DNA of 64,000 bases from Primula veris (GCA_963682055.1 OY821747.1:24302126-24366125), one strand, 5' to 3'; counted from the first letter of the stretch, positions 50,650-64,000 are shown. Notes: generated from the sequence alone by a model not told the origin. Program-made: numbers and translations.

Positions 50650-52544
50650 GTGAATAAATAAATATTGAAGCTTTTTGTTATAGTGTTATGTACTAGTTTA
50701 GAGTTTACACCGAATTTAATAAATTACTTTTATGGTTAGGGTTTTGATAAAGTTTTTTCACTTACTGTATTAGTAATTTTTTTTATTTTTTATTTTGTTT
50801 TAAATTAACATTCTATTTTATTAATTGAAAGTGTTTGTTAAAAAAAAATCTGTAAAATTAATATTACTACCTTATAAACATAAAAAAATATATATAAATA
50901 GTCAAATTTTACATATTGTTTTGAACAAAACCTAAAAAACACATTAATTTAAAAAAAAAACATAACATTATATTAGATCTACACGTCATTAGTGGCATTG
51001 AATTTAATAGCGATAGTAGGGGTGAGTTAGGGTCCCGACCCGTAAACAGGTATCTCGACCCGATTATTTTTGGAGATGATTACTTAAAGTGTTCGTTAAA
51101 AAAAAACTGTAAAATTAATATTACTATCTTATAAACATAAAAAATATATATATATATAAATAGTCAAATCTTACATATTTTTTTAAACAAAAACCTTAAA
51201 AAACATTGATTTAAAAAAAATATAATTACGAATAAGCCGACCAAAACATAGCATTACTAACTTGAGTAATTTTGAACAAGAGTTTAAAGTTATTAATGAA
51301 ATATATTGGATCTACACGTCATACTTGGCATTAAATTTAATAGCAATACTTGGTTGTATTTTATCATTTTATGCGTGTTTAACAATCACTCATTTATGAT
51401 ATCATTTGATATTTTCTTGGTAAATAGTTTACTATGAAATCCATTTTTATTGTATCCATTATCAACTTATTTCTTTATATCTAAGGAGAGATAAGTTGTT
51501 CCGCAATTATAATGGAAATCAAATGGAAGCTGACGTGCCTTAATTTAATTTAATTATTCCCTAAATAATGAAAATGTGTCATTTGAATAATCTGAAGCAT
51601 GTGCTCGAAAATATACAATTGGAGTAATTATGTGTACATATCGATTACATTATTCATCATAATGATTGTGAGAAAAGCGAGAACGAAAACTCTATCTTGA
51701 ATTGTATTGTCCTATTGATTGTCGCACAATTGCGACTACTCACTTGTTCAACTAATCTGGTAATTGTTGTGCTAGTTTTTTAGAAAATGTTCGAATGAGC
51801 TAATCTTGGTGATCAGGTGCGTGTTTACTTAGCGACACACCATTAAGGAGGGTAATGAAATTTAAGTGTCGTGACTAATGTGACTATCACTTATCCTCAG
51901 AGACTTCTCTTCAAGAATTTGTATATAGCACTCAATAACGATTTCTTTAAAAATTATGTGAGATGGATAACGTATGTCCGTAGTTTACTTTTTCGAGTAA
52001 TAACGATTTTTTTTTTAATATGATGACAGAGTTGGTGCTTAGTATGAAATGTTTTGTCATTGATAAAAATGTGTCTAGCACTTCATGTCCATACATGATA
52101 CAACGATTTGAATATAGGTACAAATCCTTAATGTTGAATCAGCTTTGATAATACTGAAATGTACTGAAAAAAATGATGATTTTTTAGAGTACAGATATAA
52201 AGTCACACAAGTAGAATTATAAGTGGAATAAAAAGAGTTGATAAGGAACTGATTAACAAAACAGTCATTTATAGAATATTAAGGGGAAACACATACAGAT
52301 CAAGTTTTCTATTACAAACAAGTAACAAAATGGTGAGATATAATGGGATGCATCCCAAAGGTAAAGGCAAAACACACAGCCTCTTGCTTAACCAAAATGT
52401 ACTAAACACAGAAAATCCATAAAACCGGAAAAGCAAGAGCTGCCAGAAACTGTTCCATACTAGACAAAAAAGACGGTAAAAATCAGATAAAATGTATGCT
52501 TTGATCCAAACAAGACCCGATTGACCAATTTCATCCCATTTCAA
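50650..52544. other. Intergenic DNA with a dispersed duplication
   Basis: No gene. A segment at about 50830-51015 (GTGTTTGTTAAAAAAAAATC, TATAAACATAAAAAAATATA, GATCTACACGTCATTAGTGG) recurs at about 51089-51350. The second copy carries an extra stretch of about 77 bp, AATTACGAATAAGCC...ATTAATG. Confidence 0.6.
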
Positions 52545-53156
52545 TTATGCAACAGCTGGCATGTCCTTGATCCAAGGGTCGAGGGGCTTACCGATCGAGT
52601 ACACGACAAACCCAATCTCTCTCAGCTTCTCCACATTCGCAACATTCCTTCCGTCGAAAATAAAAGCCGGTTTCTGCATGTTATCGTATATCTTCTGATA
52701 ATCGAGGCTCTTAAACTCGTCCCACTCGGTTAAGATACATACAGCATGAGCATCTTTTGTTGCCTCATAAGCGTCCCAAACAACACTCACTTGCTTCACA
52801 GTTGTGGGGCTCATCGGCTGAAGATGAAGAGGATGGTCCCAGTCGAACTTCTTCATTGTTAGGTCCCTCTGAATCTGGTCCTCAGTAACTTGAGGGTCGT
52901 ATATGCTCAAACGAGCCTTGTCATCTAATAGACCCTTGCATACATCAATGGCTGGGGTCTCACGAGTATCACCTGTATCTTTCTTAAAAGCGAAACCAAG
53001 AATAGCTATTTTCTTGTTTGCAACAGAATTGAACATAGATGAAACCAAACGGTTAACGAAACGATTCTTCTGATAGTCGTTGATCTTGATAACCTGTTGA
53101 TGGAAGAAAGGAGAAAAAAAGTATCAGATTAGTTATACATATTCAGAGTCTTACCT

Positions 53157-53189
<33 letters not shown>

Positions 53190-55167
53190 TAGTTAGTTTT
53201 AAGTTAAAGATGTAGCTATCGGGATATATTAGTTTGGTCACATCTCTTTGATCAGATGTAATCCCGAGTAGACAACAATGTTTGGTGTAAGTGGGTGTAA
53301 TTGGTGTCTTTTGATAAGCCATACTCGGCGTGTATAAGGTATAAGAAAATCAGAGTTTTTTTTCGGTAAGTAGTAAATCGGAGTTGTATGAAATAAAGTC
53401 ACATATTTAAATTGACTCTCTCTCTATATATAACTATATGCACACACACACATATATATATATAATATAATACTATATCTCAAACTCCCTCTCTATTTTT
53501 ACATTACCTGTTTCCAATATTCGGCTACTTCAGGTAGGCCATTGCACTCGCAAATGTAAACCAAGTTCAGAATATCCTTTTGGAAACAAGACCCACCGAA
53601 CCCGACACTGGCATTCAAAAACTTGGAACCAATCCTAGTGTCTTTACCCACAGCGAAAGACACCTGTGACACGTCAGCGCCAGTGGCTTCACAAAGTGCT
53701 GACATGGCGTTCACAGACGAGATCCTCTGCGCCAAGAAAGCGTTGGCTGCAAGCTTTGACAGCTCAGCAGACCATAGGTTCGTGCACAAGATACGGTCAT
53801 CTGGGACCCACTGAGCATACACACTTTTCAATGCTTGTATGGCTTTTTGCCCATCGGGAGTATCCCTTCCACCAATAAGAACACGATCAGGCATAAAAAG
53901 GTCGTCGATAGCGGTACCCTCTGCAAGAAATTCAGGGTTGGACAGAATTTGGAATTTAATTCCTTTGCTGTTGTGGGTCAGAATTTTCTCAATAGCCTCG
54001 GCTGTTTTCACGGGAACCGTCGATTTCTCGACGACGATTTTATCAGATTTCGACACATCAGCGATCATGCGAGCCGCGCTCTCCCAGTATGTCAGATCAG
54101 CAGCTTTGCCTGCACCGAGACCCCTGGTGATACAAAATACCAAAAGAGGTTTAATATATATTTTCAAAGGAAAAAGCTAGGAATACATTATTTTTTTTAT
54201 AGATTTGTAGTTCAGCTTATGTAATGGTTGGTATTATTTGGATTTTTATTTATCTGAGAAGGTGTAACTGTTAGATAAATAAAAGATGTTACTTAAGGTT
54301 TTGAAGAGAGGCAACCCTAAAATCAGAATGTTTAAATTCGTTGTCTAAAAGTAGCACTGTGTATTTTTGTAAATAGCAGACTTCTAATGATAAATTTGGG
54401 AGGTAATGCTATCAGTCTCTAATAATTAGTACACCATAACATTAAGTTTATGACCTAGCACCAGTTGATATAAAAACGAAACATTAGTTTTCTTTTTTCA
54501 AGAAAAATAAAATATTAGTCAACTAACCTATGAAATTTCACAATAGGCATCAATTTACACCGAAATCAAACGATTAGTACACCAACCTATCAAACTTGAG
54601 AAGCACTTAAAAACTTTAAACTCCAATGATGGTGTACTAATTGTACGACTTTGTGTAGATCTATGTTTTGTACCGCAGCTTTGCTTCACCAATCACTGTA
54701 CATGATAAGTACTTTTGAGTTGTAATCTAACATTTGTGTGCTAAATGTTGAGTTTTCTGTAGATTGGTTTCCAAATTGTGAAACTAATTACCATGGAGTA
54801 CTAATTACTAAAAACAGATAGATTGGTGTATAAAGTTGATATACCCTAATGATTACAGATATTCAGAAAGTAATTGTGTTCTAAAATACCTGGTCTTGGT
54901 CGGGGTGTTGACAGAGACAAACACTATATCAGCCTCACATACGTGTTTCTCCACATCGGTGCTGAAAAAGAGGTTCTTTCCTCGGCACGCTTTGACCACA
55001 TCATCGAGGCCTGGCTCATAGATAGGGAGCTGGTCACTGTTCCATGCTGCGATACGCGGTACAGAGATATCAACTACGGCAACTTCGATAGACGGACATT
55101 TGAGTGCTATTACAGCCATGGTAGGGCCACCAACATAACCAGCTCCGATACAGCAAATCTTCACCAT
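52545..55167 (-). CDS. UGD: UDP-glucose 6-dehydrogenase
   Basis: Oxidises UDP-glucose to UDP-glucuronate with two NAD+, the entry to nucleotide sugars for pectin and hemicellulose; cytosolic. Three coding exons: 55167-54890, 54123-53508 and 53093-52545, joined length 1443 nt = 480 aa, exactly the usual plant length. The junctions read [19 protein letters not shown] and [17 protein letters not shown]. The N-terminal Rossmann motif is G8-x-G10-x-x-G13 ([10 protein letters not shown]). Other family marks: [26 protein letters not shown], the catalytic Cys272 in [11 protein letters not shown], and [16 protein letters not shown]. It ends [14 protein letters not shown]. Splice sites are canonical. 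From memory, Arabidopsis UGD coding regions lack introns, so two coding introns (766 and 414 nt) are worth noting. A 3.2-kb leader intron lies upstream. Confidence 0.98.
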
Positions 55168-55489
55168 TTTGCTTCTTTAACAAGATCTGGTCAGTAAAAT
55201 ATAGCGCCAATTTACATCTCAATGAAACAATACTGACTCTTACTACTAACTAGCACGTTCAGTATGGTTGCTACAGTTGAGGCTCCGGAAAAAAGTGAAC
55301 ATATTGTTTTCTGGTATTAGATGTAGCAAGAGGAGGTTAATATAGGACTAAGTTAGAAAAGGAAAAGAACAGTTCAAAATTTTTCTTGTGTACGCTTAAA
55401 AACCAGGGTGCGTATAAAGAATTAAAATAAAATCCTAGCGATACTAGTCACAGAAAAGCAATGTGTCTTTCTGGACAGTCCCCTCGGCT

Positions 55490-55810
55490 AATCAGGACCA
55501 ATGCAGCAAATCTTCAACATTTTTGTTTTTAACTAGATTTGGTCAACTAATATTGTGCCAATTTACATCTGAACGAAACAAAAACAGGTCCATAAAGTAA
55601 ACTAGCAGTGATTGGCAAATTCGTCATGCTTTTTTACAGCTGACACTTCGGGCGAAAGTGAAATCTGTAACAAGATCAGTTGTTTTCTGGTTTAATATTG
55701 CAAGCGAGATTAGGTTCATATGAATAGCTAAGCATATGTACTAAGTTGAAAAGGAAAATTCACTTTAAAATTTTCACCATTTTCCTTCTCTAACTAAATC
55801 TGGTCAACAA
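55490..55810 (-). repeat. Two decoy copies of the UGD acceptor/start region in the leader intron
   Basis: On the minus strand, ATG 55520 starts MLKICCIGPD then a stop, and ATG 55780 starts MVKILK then a stop. Both mirror the true start [10 protein letters not shown]. Each is preceded by a degenerate copy of the leader acceptor (GACCAAATCTAGTTAAAAAC; GACCAGATTTAGTTAGAGAA) of the true GACCAGATCTTGTTAAAGAA. The start-to-start distances are 353 and 260 bp. Confidence 0.8.
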
Positions 55811-58428
55811 CCATAAATAAACTACAAATCTCAGCATAATTTCTATGGCTGAGACTCCAGGAAAATAGTGAATAACAACTGTTTTCTGTATTATGTGGTA
55901 AGCAAGAGGATGTCAAATATATGAACAGCTGACTTTATTTACTCAGCTTGAAAAGGATTAAAACGGTTTGAATTTTTGCTTGTGTAGACTACAAAAGAGG
56001 TTACAAGGATTGAAATTCAATCCGAGAGATGCATTTTACAAAAATGGAAGTGATTCAATATTCCTGGCACATATAAGAGCCAAAACAATATTATTTAAGC
56101 ATTTTGAGCTAGTAGTAGGACTTATGAGCAACTCACATTCGATTTACATAATGTGATTACTTTTAGTATCCTGTCTATATTACAGTTTACCAGGACACTA
56201 AATATTTACTCTTTCTGGCAAGATCTTGTGAGTAAAAATTATGCATTCTCCAATCTTAAGATAGAGTTACCTATACTTTGGGCGACATATGATCCTTCTT
56301 TGTATCTAATCTAATACCAGTATGTTTGGGGTTCTACTGCAATTAAGTAAAAATTGGTACGTTGGTGTACAGACCAAAATCCAATCTACAAATGTATTCA
56401 GCCGAATTTCCTTATGTTTTATCTAATTTCTCACGCACTTTAAATACATTTTCACACATTTACTTAATATTTCTATATCAGATCATAACTAAAACTAGTA
56501 GAATACACTGAACTTAAACACCTAGTATAATTTTTCAATCCAGAACCCAAAATCAACACAATGAGACTTCATTAAATCACAAATAACCTACAAAATTCCA
56601 CAAATAAGTCATTTTCAACACATTTTTATCAATCTAAAACTGTATTTAACACAATTTTCTAACATTTTCTTCTAATCTCTGACAAACTAATACATTTTCA
56701 CACATTTCTTTATTATTTTTAAAATTCTAATAGACTAGCTTAAACTTTAAACAGCGAGCCTAAATTATCGTAACTAGAACAAAGTCAACACAATACAACA
56801 TCATTACATAACAATTAACCTATAAAGATCTACAACCAAGTCGATTTTACAGATCAAACACTAACTTGAACATATCTTGAACGAGTCTAATTTTTACTTG
56901 GTGTACAAAAGTGACCAAAAATGTTAGCTAGGAAACTAATTGCTAATAGTTGTAGATTAGCATACAAAATCGAATCCAACTAAAAATGTATTTAACACAA
57001 CTTTTTTACATTTTTAGTCAAATTCTCACACTTAATACATTTCACATTTTTTCTTAATATTTCTACATCAGATCATAAGTAACTCTAATAAACTACACCA
57101 ATTTTTAACAACGAAACCAAATAGTTGTATCTCAAACAAAAATTAACATGATACAACTTCATTAACAAACAATAAACCTACAAATTCCCACAAACTAGTT
57201 ATTCCGCAGATCATTCATCAAGTACTCAATTGAACATGCCTTAACAGATCTAAATACATCTAAGCAAATATATATATAAATATATATGTATATATATGAT
57301 TTGAGTAAATTTCCAGTTCTTGAAAAGTCAATATACAGGCAAAAGATATAAATGTAAATCAAACAACAAATGGCTGTATCGAGACCAAAATTGAGGCTAT
57401 TTTTTCAAAATATTATTAGAGTACAAAAGGACAAAATATTATTAATGGACAAAAGGACTAAATACTGATTGACTTGAAAATTTTCAAAAAACAAGTCATT
57501 TTCGCAGATCAAGCTTTAAATCGAAGAAATAACAACAGATCTTAACACATCCAACCCAAAAAAATTAAAAATTAAAAAAAAGCACAAAATCAATGCAATA
57601 CAAACAGATCTAATGATATAGTTGTGAATAAAATACAACTAACCGAGTAGAGACCAAATTTGGAAAAACTAATTCACCGAGTCTAAAAATTAATTAATAC
57701 ACTGAATTTATCGTATTTCAAAATAAATCAACACTAAAAAACTTCATTAATTAATAGTGATTAGTACACCAAGTCTAATTAAATAAACCTTAAACCAAAA
57801 TCAACTTGATTAAATAACAATTTAACCCAGAATTTCCACAAAACAAGTCAATTTTAGAGATCAAGCACTAAAATCAACGAATATAAACAGATCTGAACAG
57901 ATTTATGCAAAAACAACAAATAATGAAAGCACAAAATACATACAAATCACTGTAAATTTCAAGTTCTTGGAAAATGTAGATACAGACACATAAAATGATA
58001 GTATTAAAAATGGAATGAAAATACAAACAGGTATAATACTATAATTGTGTTTAAAATACAACTAACCGAGTAGAGACCAAAATTGGAAAAATTAATTCAT
58101 AATCTTATATGAATACTAGTAAAAAAAACTTCATTAACTAAAAATTAATACATAAAAACTGAATAAATATAATCAAAATGAATAAATAACAATTAACCAC
58201 AAAACAAGTCAATTTTACAGATCAAACAGTGAAATCAACAAATATAAGCAGATCTGAACAGATTTATGCAAAAACAACACATAATTAAGCACCAAATACA
58301 TACAATCATACAAATCAAGTGTAGAATATCCAGTTCTTGAAATGTCATAAGAAATGATAATAAAAATGAAAATGAAAATAGAAATAAGAAATTGAACCTG
58401 TTTTGTAGAGAGAGAGAGGGAGGGAGAG

Positions 58429-58460
58429 AAGATCTAGAGAGAGAGAGAGAGAGAGAGAGT
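58429..58460. repeat. (GA)n/(CT)n run in the UGD leader
   Basis: About 30 bp of GA on the plus strand, i.e. CT in the UGD transcript leader. Such CT microsatellites are frequent in plant 5' leaders. Confidence 0.85.
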
Positions 58461-58533
58461 GGGATTTGATCTCCCGCAAAATATGAACAAAGTGTTTATG
58501 TATGAATGAGGACACAAACAAACAAGCACATGC

Positions 58534-58547
58534 GTATATTTATATAC
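58534..58547 (-). promoter_or_regulatory. UGD: Putative UGD TATA box
   Basis: GTATATAAATATAC on the minus strand, about 30-40 nt before the inferred transcription start near 58505. Confidence 0.5.
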
Positions 58548-58549
58548 AT

Positions 58550-61394
58550 ACCATGTACGTATACATCACTATGGTTTTGTTTATTACTCATTTACTACCA
58601 TTTTATTTCACTTTTTTTACTCATTACCTCCACTTTATTCACTCATACCATGTACGTATACTTTATGTTTTGTACAAATACTTAGATATAAATATCCAGT
58701 GAAAATTCGACGAAAACTCGGCTCGTGTCTAGTAAGGATACAAGTGTTTTTCATAGAGTATAAATCAAAGAACAACATTCATTCGAAAGTTTGCTCAAAG
58801 TATAAATAAGTCCGGCTTTATGTGAGAAAACATAAATGAACGATTATAACAGTTTCCATAATGATGCTAACTGGGTGATTTATAATTGATCGAGATGGGT
58901 ATAATTAACTTAATTATACTTAATGAATTTCAGTAGTCTAAGTTCAAATACATGTTTCTATACCCAATAAAAAAAAAACAAAAAAAATTACTTCATGGTG
59001 TTGGTTAATAATTTATTGACAACAGAGGTACCTAGTTGATAAAATATATAATTAATAGGTGTTGACTATCATTCAAAAAACCTCGAGGGTAGAAAGTGAT
59101 AATTTCTAAATGTATACCCACCCGCTTAGCTAGACGAGAATCTAGATCTGCAATTAAATACTGATACTATTTAATTTTAAATGACTAAAATACCCTCACA
59201 TCTTCTACTGTGAAGGGTAAAAATGGGGAAAATAAAATTATTTTTTGTGAAAAGTTTCCTTTATTTCAACGCTAATTCTTAAATTATAACACGTGTAACA
59301 CGTCTTAAGCACCACTGCTACGAGTTATATACCAGTGTTTCAAGAACACAAAATATATGATAACAATTTGTATTTACAGCATTTTAGCCTATGATCCGAA
59401 AATGTATTTGACCCGATGAGTTGTTTGATGAACTTTCTTTTCGAATCTGAATCGGCTCAGATTGAGTCGATCGAAGTCTTAGTTAGTGATGCGGGTTGAA
59501 AAGAGTTATTGTAAAATAAAACTTAATGGTAATCGATATGAAAGGTACAAACTCGCTTAAAATAGTTGAAATCGTTTGGTCTAGTTCAATTTATATCAGA
59601 TTGATAACAAAGTGATATCAGAATTCAAAACCGTTAAAGACTTGTTAATCAAATCCGGTCTAAAATGAAGCATTTACAAACATCCCCGTCTATCACAATT
59701 AGATGGTGGAGAAATGGTTCATTGTAGTTGTGCATTCAACGGTGTTGATGTGGCTTGTACTGTAGTTTTCATGGAAAATTATGTCCGCTTGCTTGCAACA
59801 GGCAATCTGAAAATATATATATGTCGAATAATGAAGAGACTTCAATCTTGATCATCGAATCACCATAGGCCCTCCGAGTGCGTTGTACCATGAAAAAAAG
59901 TATTGCATATAAGCATTCATTGAATTACACATCTCAGTTATTTGATTCTGATCTAAAGACTGAAATATTTCATTCACTTAAAACCCTTTTTCGATTTCAA
60001 AATCTATTGATATATGCATTATATCAGCTCGTGAAAGTCGCCCTATTAACCGAAATACTGTTCAAGTATTAGTAAAAGATGTAGAGGAATTATCAAGCAT
60101 AATTACAAATAGGCAGTCTTGACTAGCTTTCCTTGCTTAGTAAGAATTAATCATTGAAGAGAAAAAAAGCATGAAACATTTTGAATAGACCATTATTTTG
60201 ATAGTCAGCCTTCTTGGGAAAAGGTGTAAACTAATTATGTGCTTTACGTACACATATGTGATATCTTGAATTCTAAGAATAAGTTGCTTTGAGGAATGAA
60301 AAGCATAGTTGAGTGAGATCAAAGACTTAGACAAAATTATGGCATGTTTAAATACTTGGGTAATCCACACAGAATATCACACTACTACGGAATATATTAT
60401 TCTATGATGGTAGATTCCGATTATCTTTGCAAATATTGCTATTAACTGGTTAATCCTTTGCAAATAAAGTGAATATTATTATTCTTTCAATGTACATTTA
60501 AATGTGTGGAGTTATGTAATGAAATTCTCGTTTTTGAAAAGGCGTGTCTTCCAATAAAGTCGAGTTTTATACGGTGCTACTTCTTTCTCTTTTACCTCCT
60601 AGCCTATCGGTGAGTTCCAATTTAGACCATTTTACCAGTCTGATTTTACATCACTTTTAACTGAGTTTCATTTGAACATCTTTCCTAATCCAAATATTCT
60701 TATAAAAATGAGCTTGGAGTTGCATCCTTTAAGCATAAACTACAAGAGTAAAACTTCACCAATTAGGTGGTCCACATAGCATACATATATGAAACAGAAT
60801 CTGATTCGGTTCCAGATATATTTACTCAAAAAGACCTCATATTTGCTGCTTTTACTTGATGATTTCAAGAAAACGACTTGTGGAGTTCATTTCCTCAGAC
60901 CTAATTGTGGAACGGATTGGTGAACAATCACAGTACAATATGATTCTATTGTTAACTTCGTTTTGGTAAATATCCGATACAAGCAATATACTACTACAAA
61001 TCAAAGACAGGAAATAATAAATTCCAACATTTATGGTTTAAACTGATCATAATTTGTAATGTACTAATATCAAATCTAGATTCCACAGTCTAATGAATTC
61101 TCAAAAGGTCTAAACAACCAACAAAAGAACCAAAGGTTTCATCTCCAAAGAAAAAATAGAATCAATGTAACCACTATTGACTAACCATACTACAAGAAAA
61201 TGATCTCCAAAAGAATATACACAATGCTTTTACTAACATCAAGTTCCACCCCCACAAATCACAATGTAAAACGGCAGCTCTAATTTTCATCCACCCATTT
61301 TGTATTTAATTTTGCTATAAACCCTCTTCTTTCTATGCTTCTTCCCCATTCCTACATAATGTACAAGTTAGATTTACCTGTACTGTATCTATAT
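58550..61394. other. Intergenic DNA between UGD and SCC2
   Basis: About 2.8 kb, AT-rich, no gene or element recognised. The SCC2 3' UTR lies at the right end. Short frames here look incidental. Confidence 0.55.
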
Positions 61395-64000
61395 TTACGA
61401 CCACTGCCTACCTCTACTGCTGCTCCTTTTCCCACTATTACTTTGCCTCCTACCTCCCCAGTCTTCATCCTCACCATCATCGTCATCATCTTCTTCAACG
61501 TATTTTGTCGCAGTTCGACTCTGTTTTGATGCTCGCTTAGGTGGTGGTCGTTTTCTTTTGATGTTTGCTGTGTAGGCTGAGTAGTCAATTGTGTCTTCTT
61601 TTAAAGCAATTTTAAATTCCTGGACAGTGTAAAGGTAAGACGGTTAAAAGAGAAACAATAGTCCAACTCGGTACTATATAATGTTGGTATGTCACAAATC
61701 AACGAATTCAAGAATTCGTCTAGAAAATCTGCAAACACGAATAGTCAATAGAAATTGAGTTTGAACCAACAGCTAAGAGCCTGAAAACACCCAGACATCC
61801 AGTGTGATCAAAGCAATTTCAAGCATACAAAAACCGACAACTTTATTCCAGAAACATGAATACCTTCTCTCTCTTAGTAATTTAATTGGCTTGAACCAAT
61901 TAAAGAATTCTAATTGGAGGAAAAGAGCTAAAGACCAAGGGAATTTGAGAAGAGATCCAATACAAAGCAGTTTAAACTTATAGAGGAAGGCTGCATAGAA
62001 TGGACTATATATTTGTACAGTTCTTGTATTTGTTCTTTGATTGCAATCAAGTACTACAGAGCAAGCTATCAAAATATACCTAGAGAAAAAAAGATCGATA
62101 AACAACCCTACCACAGGGTTACTTTCTTAACTCCCATACTAATTTTCTTAGACAGTACAAAAAAACAAGCATTGGATGTTCTGGAAACAAATAAACATTA
62201 ATACAGGAGAACATAAAAAAAGACTACTTAACAAATAGATTAAAAACTTTTATTACGTGGCATATGTTTCATGAAGCGATGATTACAAGATTATCTGGAC
62301 ATTTAAACAGAGAACAAAAAACCTAGATAATGCTACCTGATATTTTTGCAACACTTCTTGAGAACTGTTAGGTAATTCAGTAGCAAGTTCACCAAAGTTG
62401 AAAGGCACACTCTGTTTCGATAAAACTTCACCCGGCTTTAGGGGTTCAGTTGGGGAGAACTCCTGGATTGAGAAAATAATAAAGTCATCTTGAGATAAGC
62501 ATTTCTTGAAATCATGACAGAGATACTATAAATAATAACTATACTAATACGAAAACATATCCGCAACTCAGTACCTGGCATCGTGCGTCATTTAAAGAAT
62601 ATACAATTTTCATATGCCTTTTTAGTTTCAAAAGTAGTTGCAGTGCAACAGCAGCGAGACAGTCAGCCTGCATAACACAATCAAGTTACTCAGTGACAAG
62701 AATAACAAAATGGCCACACAACTCCTAACAAACAAATTTTGAAATGCTAAGCAGAAACTAATAAAATGTCTATGTTAGATTTTTAAATAATTACAGTTTT
62801 GGTACTTTTACTCCAGAGCAACCATATTATTTTCCATATCCCCAAAGAAGTCTTTTTTCCTTTTTGAGTAAACAATTCTTCCTTACCTACTTTCAAAACT
62901 TAAGCCTCAGACAACTCTGAGTTTTCCACACTTCACACACTTAAATATATACTCATTCACCAAAATCAAAAAGAATCTGAAGCTACAGAACTTGGATTGA
63001 CATAGATTCAGAGTTTACAAGATAACCTGAATTTTTGGCAGATCAGATTCAGAAGTGTCATGTGAATTGCTAGAATGCACTTTATGATCCACAGATTCAG
63101 AAATATTAGAACCAAGCATATCAGTTGAGACTTCCTGAAATGCTCCATTTAAATCCATTTTTATTGTATCATTGAACAGAGGATGGAATGATAGCTCCGG
63201 CTGAGGTATCCCATTTTCCTTAACTGGCTTCTCCTCTTGTTGAAAAGAATGTAAATAGTTTTTCAAATTAGCCTCAATTGGCCCAGCTCTAACTTGTATA
63301 ACTCGATTAATTGCATAAATCAAATAAAGAGGCTCGTCAGGTAACGTGAAAGGAAGCAAAGCCAGAATTTCAGAGCAATACCTGCCAGAAGGAGAGATAT
63401 GTAAGAAATAGATAAATAGTATACAATGTTAGGCGGGAAATATCAGTTTTGTGTACCGAGCTATCATCTTTCAACGATTAGCAGTTTAGCACAACATACT
63501 ACTATAAAAGTTCACAATTTAGTCATCAATTTACAAGTTTTCAAAGTACAACGGTATCAGAAATCACAACTTAGACACTAATCTACACCAAAATCTAACA
63601 AGTAGTACACCAAAATCTAACAAGTAGTTCAAGTTTTGAACTTTGGTACTAATTGGCCGATCTTATGCAATTTGGGTCTTAGTACATTAGCCTATTCAAA
63701 AAACTGGTAAATAAATATAGCTTTTATGTTGAATTTTTGGAGCTGGTGTACTGAATGTTCCGATATTAGACTAGGGTATAAATTGTGAAACCTAATTGCT
63801 TAGTGTACTAATTAATCCAAGAGTATGGTGTACACAAATGCTATTCTTACAAAGTAAAACTCTATAATGCACATAAGCGAATAACTCACATTAGAAAGGG
63901 GACAACTTGATCGCTCCATCTCGGATTATCGAACTTACGGACCACAGAAGACATAAATTTGTTTCTTGAAACACGGTTTGAGCGAATTAGCTTGTAAATT
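61395..64000 (-). CDS. SCC2: Sister-chromatid cohesion protein SCC2 (NIPBL/Nipped-B), C-terminal exons, partial
   Basis: SCC2 is the large HEAT-repeat subunit of the cohesin loader in the nucleus. Only the last five exons are in the window, reading leftward: from beyond 64000 to 63890, 63381-63027, 62667-62575, 62462-62337 and 61619-61395. All have GT-AG sites and a continuous frame. Recognisable plant SCC2 text: [58 protein letters not shown], the exon [20 protein letters not shown], and [20 protein letters not shown]. The tail [20 protein letters not shown] is followed by an acidic [12 protein letters not shown] run and a basic Gly/Arg/Ser end ([20 protein letters not shown]). The acidic and basic tail is typical of plant SCC2. 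The part at 63120-63280 between the conserved blocks is variable. The gene is cut by the window edge, not broken. I am confident of the family. Confidence 0.93.

Larger units (their letters stand above)
55168..58505 (-). other. UGD: UGD 5' UTR with a 3.2-kb leader intron
   Basis: Inferred leader: exon about 58505-58398 (CT-rich, ending CTACAAAACAG), intron 58397-55187 with donor GTTCAA and acceptor CTGACCAG, then 19 nt of leader before ATG 55167. A long leader intron is a known feature of plant UGD genes and often supports expression. The intron is AT-rich. Near its 3' end are two degenerate copies of the acceptor-plus-start region, at 55490-55560 and 55765-55810. Otherwise no features. Confidence 0.75.

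Noticed and set aside
53666..54224. Plus-strand ORFs over the UGD middle exon
   Set aside because: Shadows of the UGD coding strand.
61352..61588. Minus-strand ORF overlapping the last SCC2 exon in another frame
   Set aside because: The in-frame SCC2 reading with a proper acceptor explains the sequence.

Overview
This is nuclear DNA from a flowering plant, most likely a eudicot. It has spliced genes with GT-AG introns, AT-rich intergenic DNA, Arabidopsis-type (CCCTAAA) telomere-like repeats, and many plant transposable elements. I cannot name the species. Three host genes are clear, all on the minus strand: a five-finger C2H2 (U1-type) zinc-finger gene (36299-40422), UDP-glucose 6-dehydrogenase (52545 to about 58505), and the last five exons of a cohesin-loader SCC2/NIPBL gene (61395 to beyond 64000). 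Most of the rest is mobile DNA or its remains.

Layout. 1-690: short repeats and a degenerate interstitial telomere-like tract. 691-5049: a Mutator-like element whose transposase carries a C-terminal OTU-type protease domain, flanked on both sides by families of CCGTA...TACGG palindromes. 5078-5847: a long imperfect foldback. 6670-7561: a 136-bp tandem duplication with a non-autonomous hAT element (8-bp target duplication). 8941-26444: a complete 17.5-kb Ty3/gypsy element of Tat/Retand type, with 528-bp LTRs and TGAAT target duplications. 27363-27521: a Mutator-type MITE. 28642-33998: a defective CACTA element. 34062-34284: a Stowaway-like MITE. 34461-35679: a solo LTR. 41645-48063: a non-autonomous Tat-related element in minus orientation. 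It sits inside a tandem array of duplicated first-exon/intron segments (about 40020-50581) belonging to the zinc-finger gene.

The most unusual part is the 3' third of the 17.5-kb retrotransposon. Between pol and the 3' LTR it carries 75-bp and 130-bp tandem arrays, then a block of genes all on the antisense strand. One is a spliced gene with a 'putative gypsy-type transposon' (Transposase_28-like) domain and coiled coils; all its inferred introns are phase 0. It is followed by five small coiled-coil genes (97-159 aa). Each of the five has its own TATA box, and at least three have their own AATAAA signal. Two are obvious paralogues. This looks like an independently transcribed antisense gene battery carried by a retrotransposon. 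The element is decayed: gag has stops and a frameshift, RT reads YIDN instead of YIDD, pol has an early stop, and the spliced antisense gene has two nonsense codons. The five small antisense frames are intact.

Exon boundaries are read by eye from splice motifs and frame continuity. Family assignments come from recognised motifs, not database searches.
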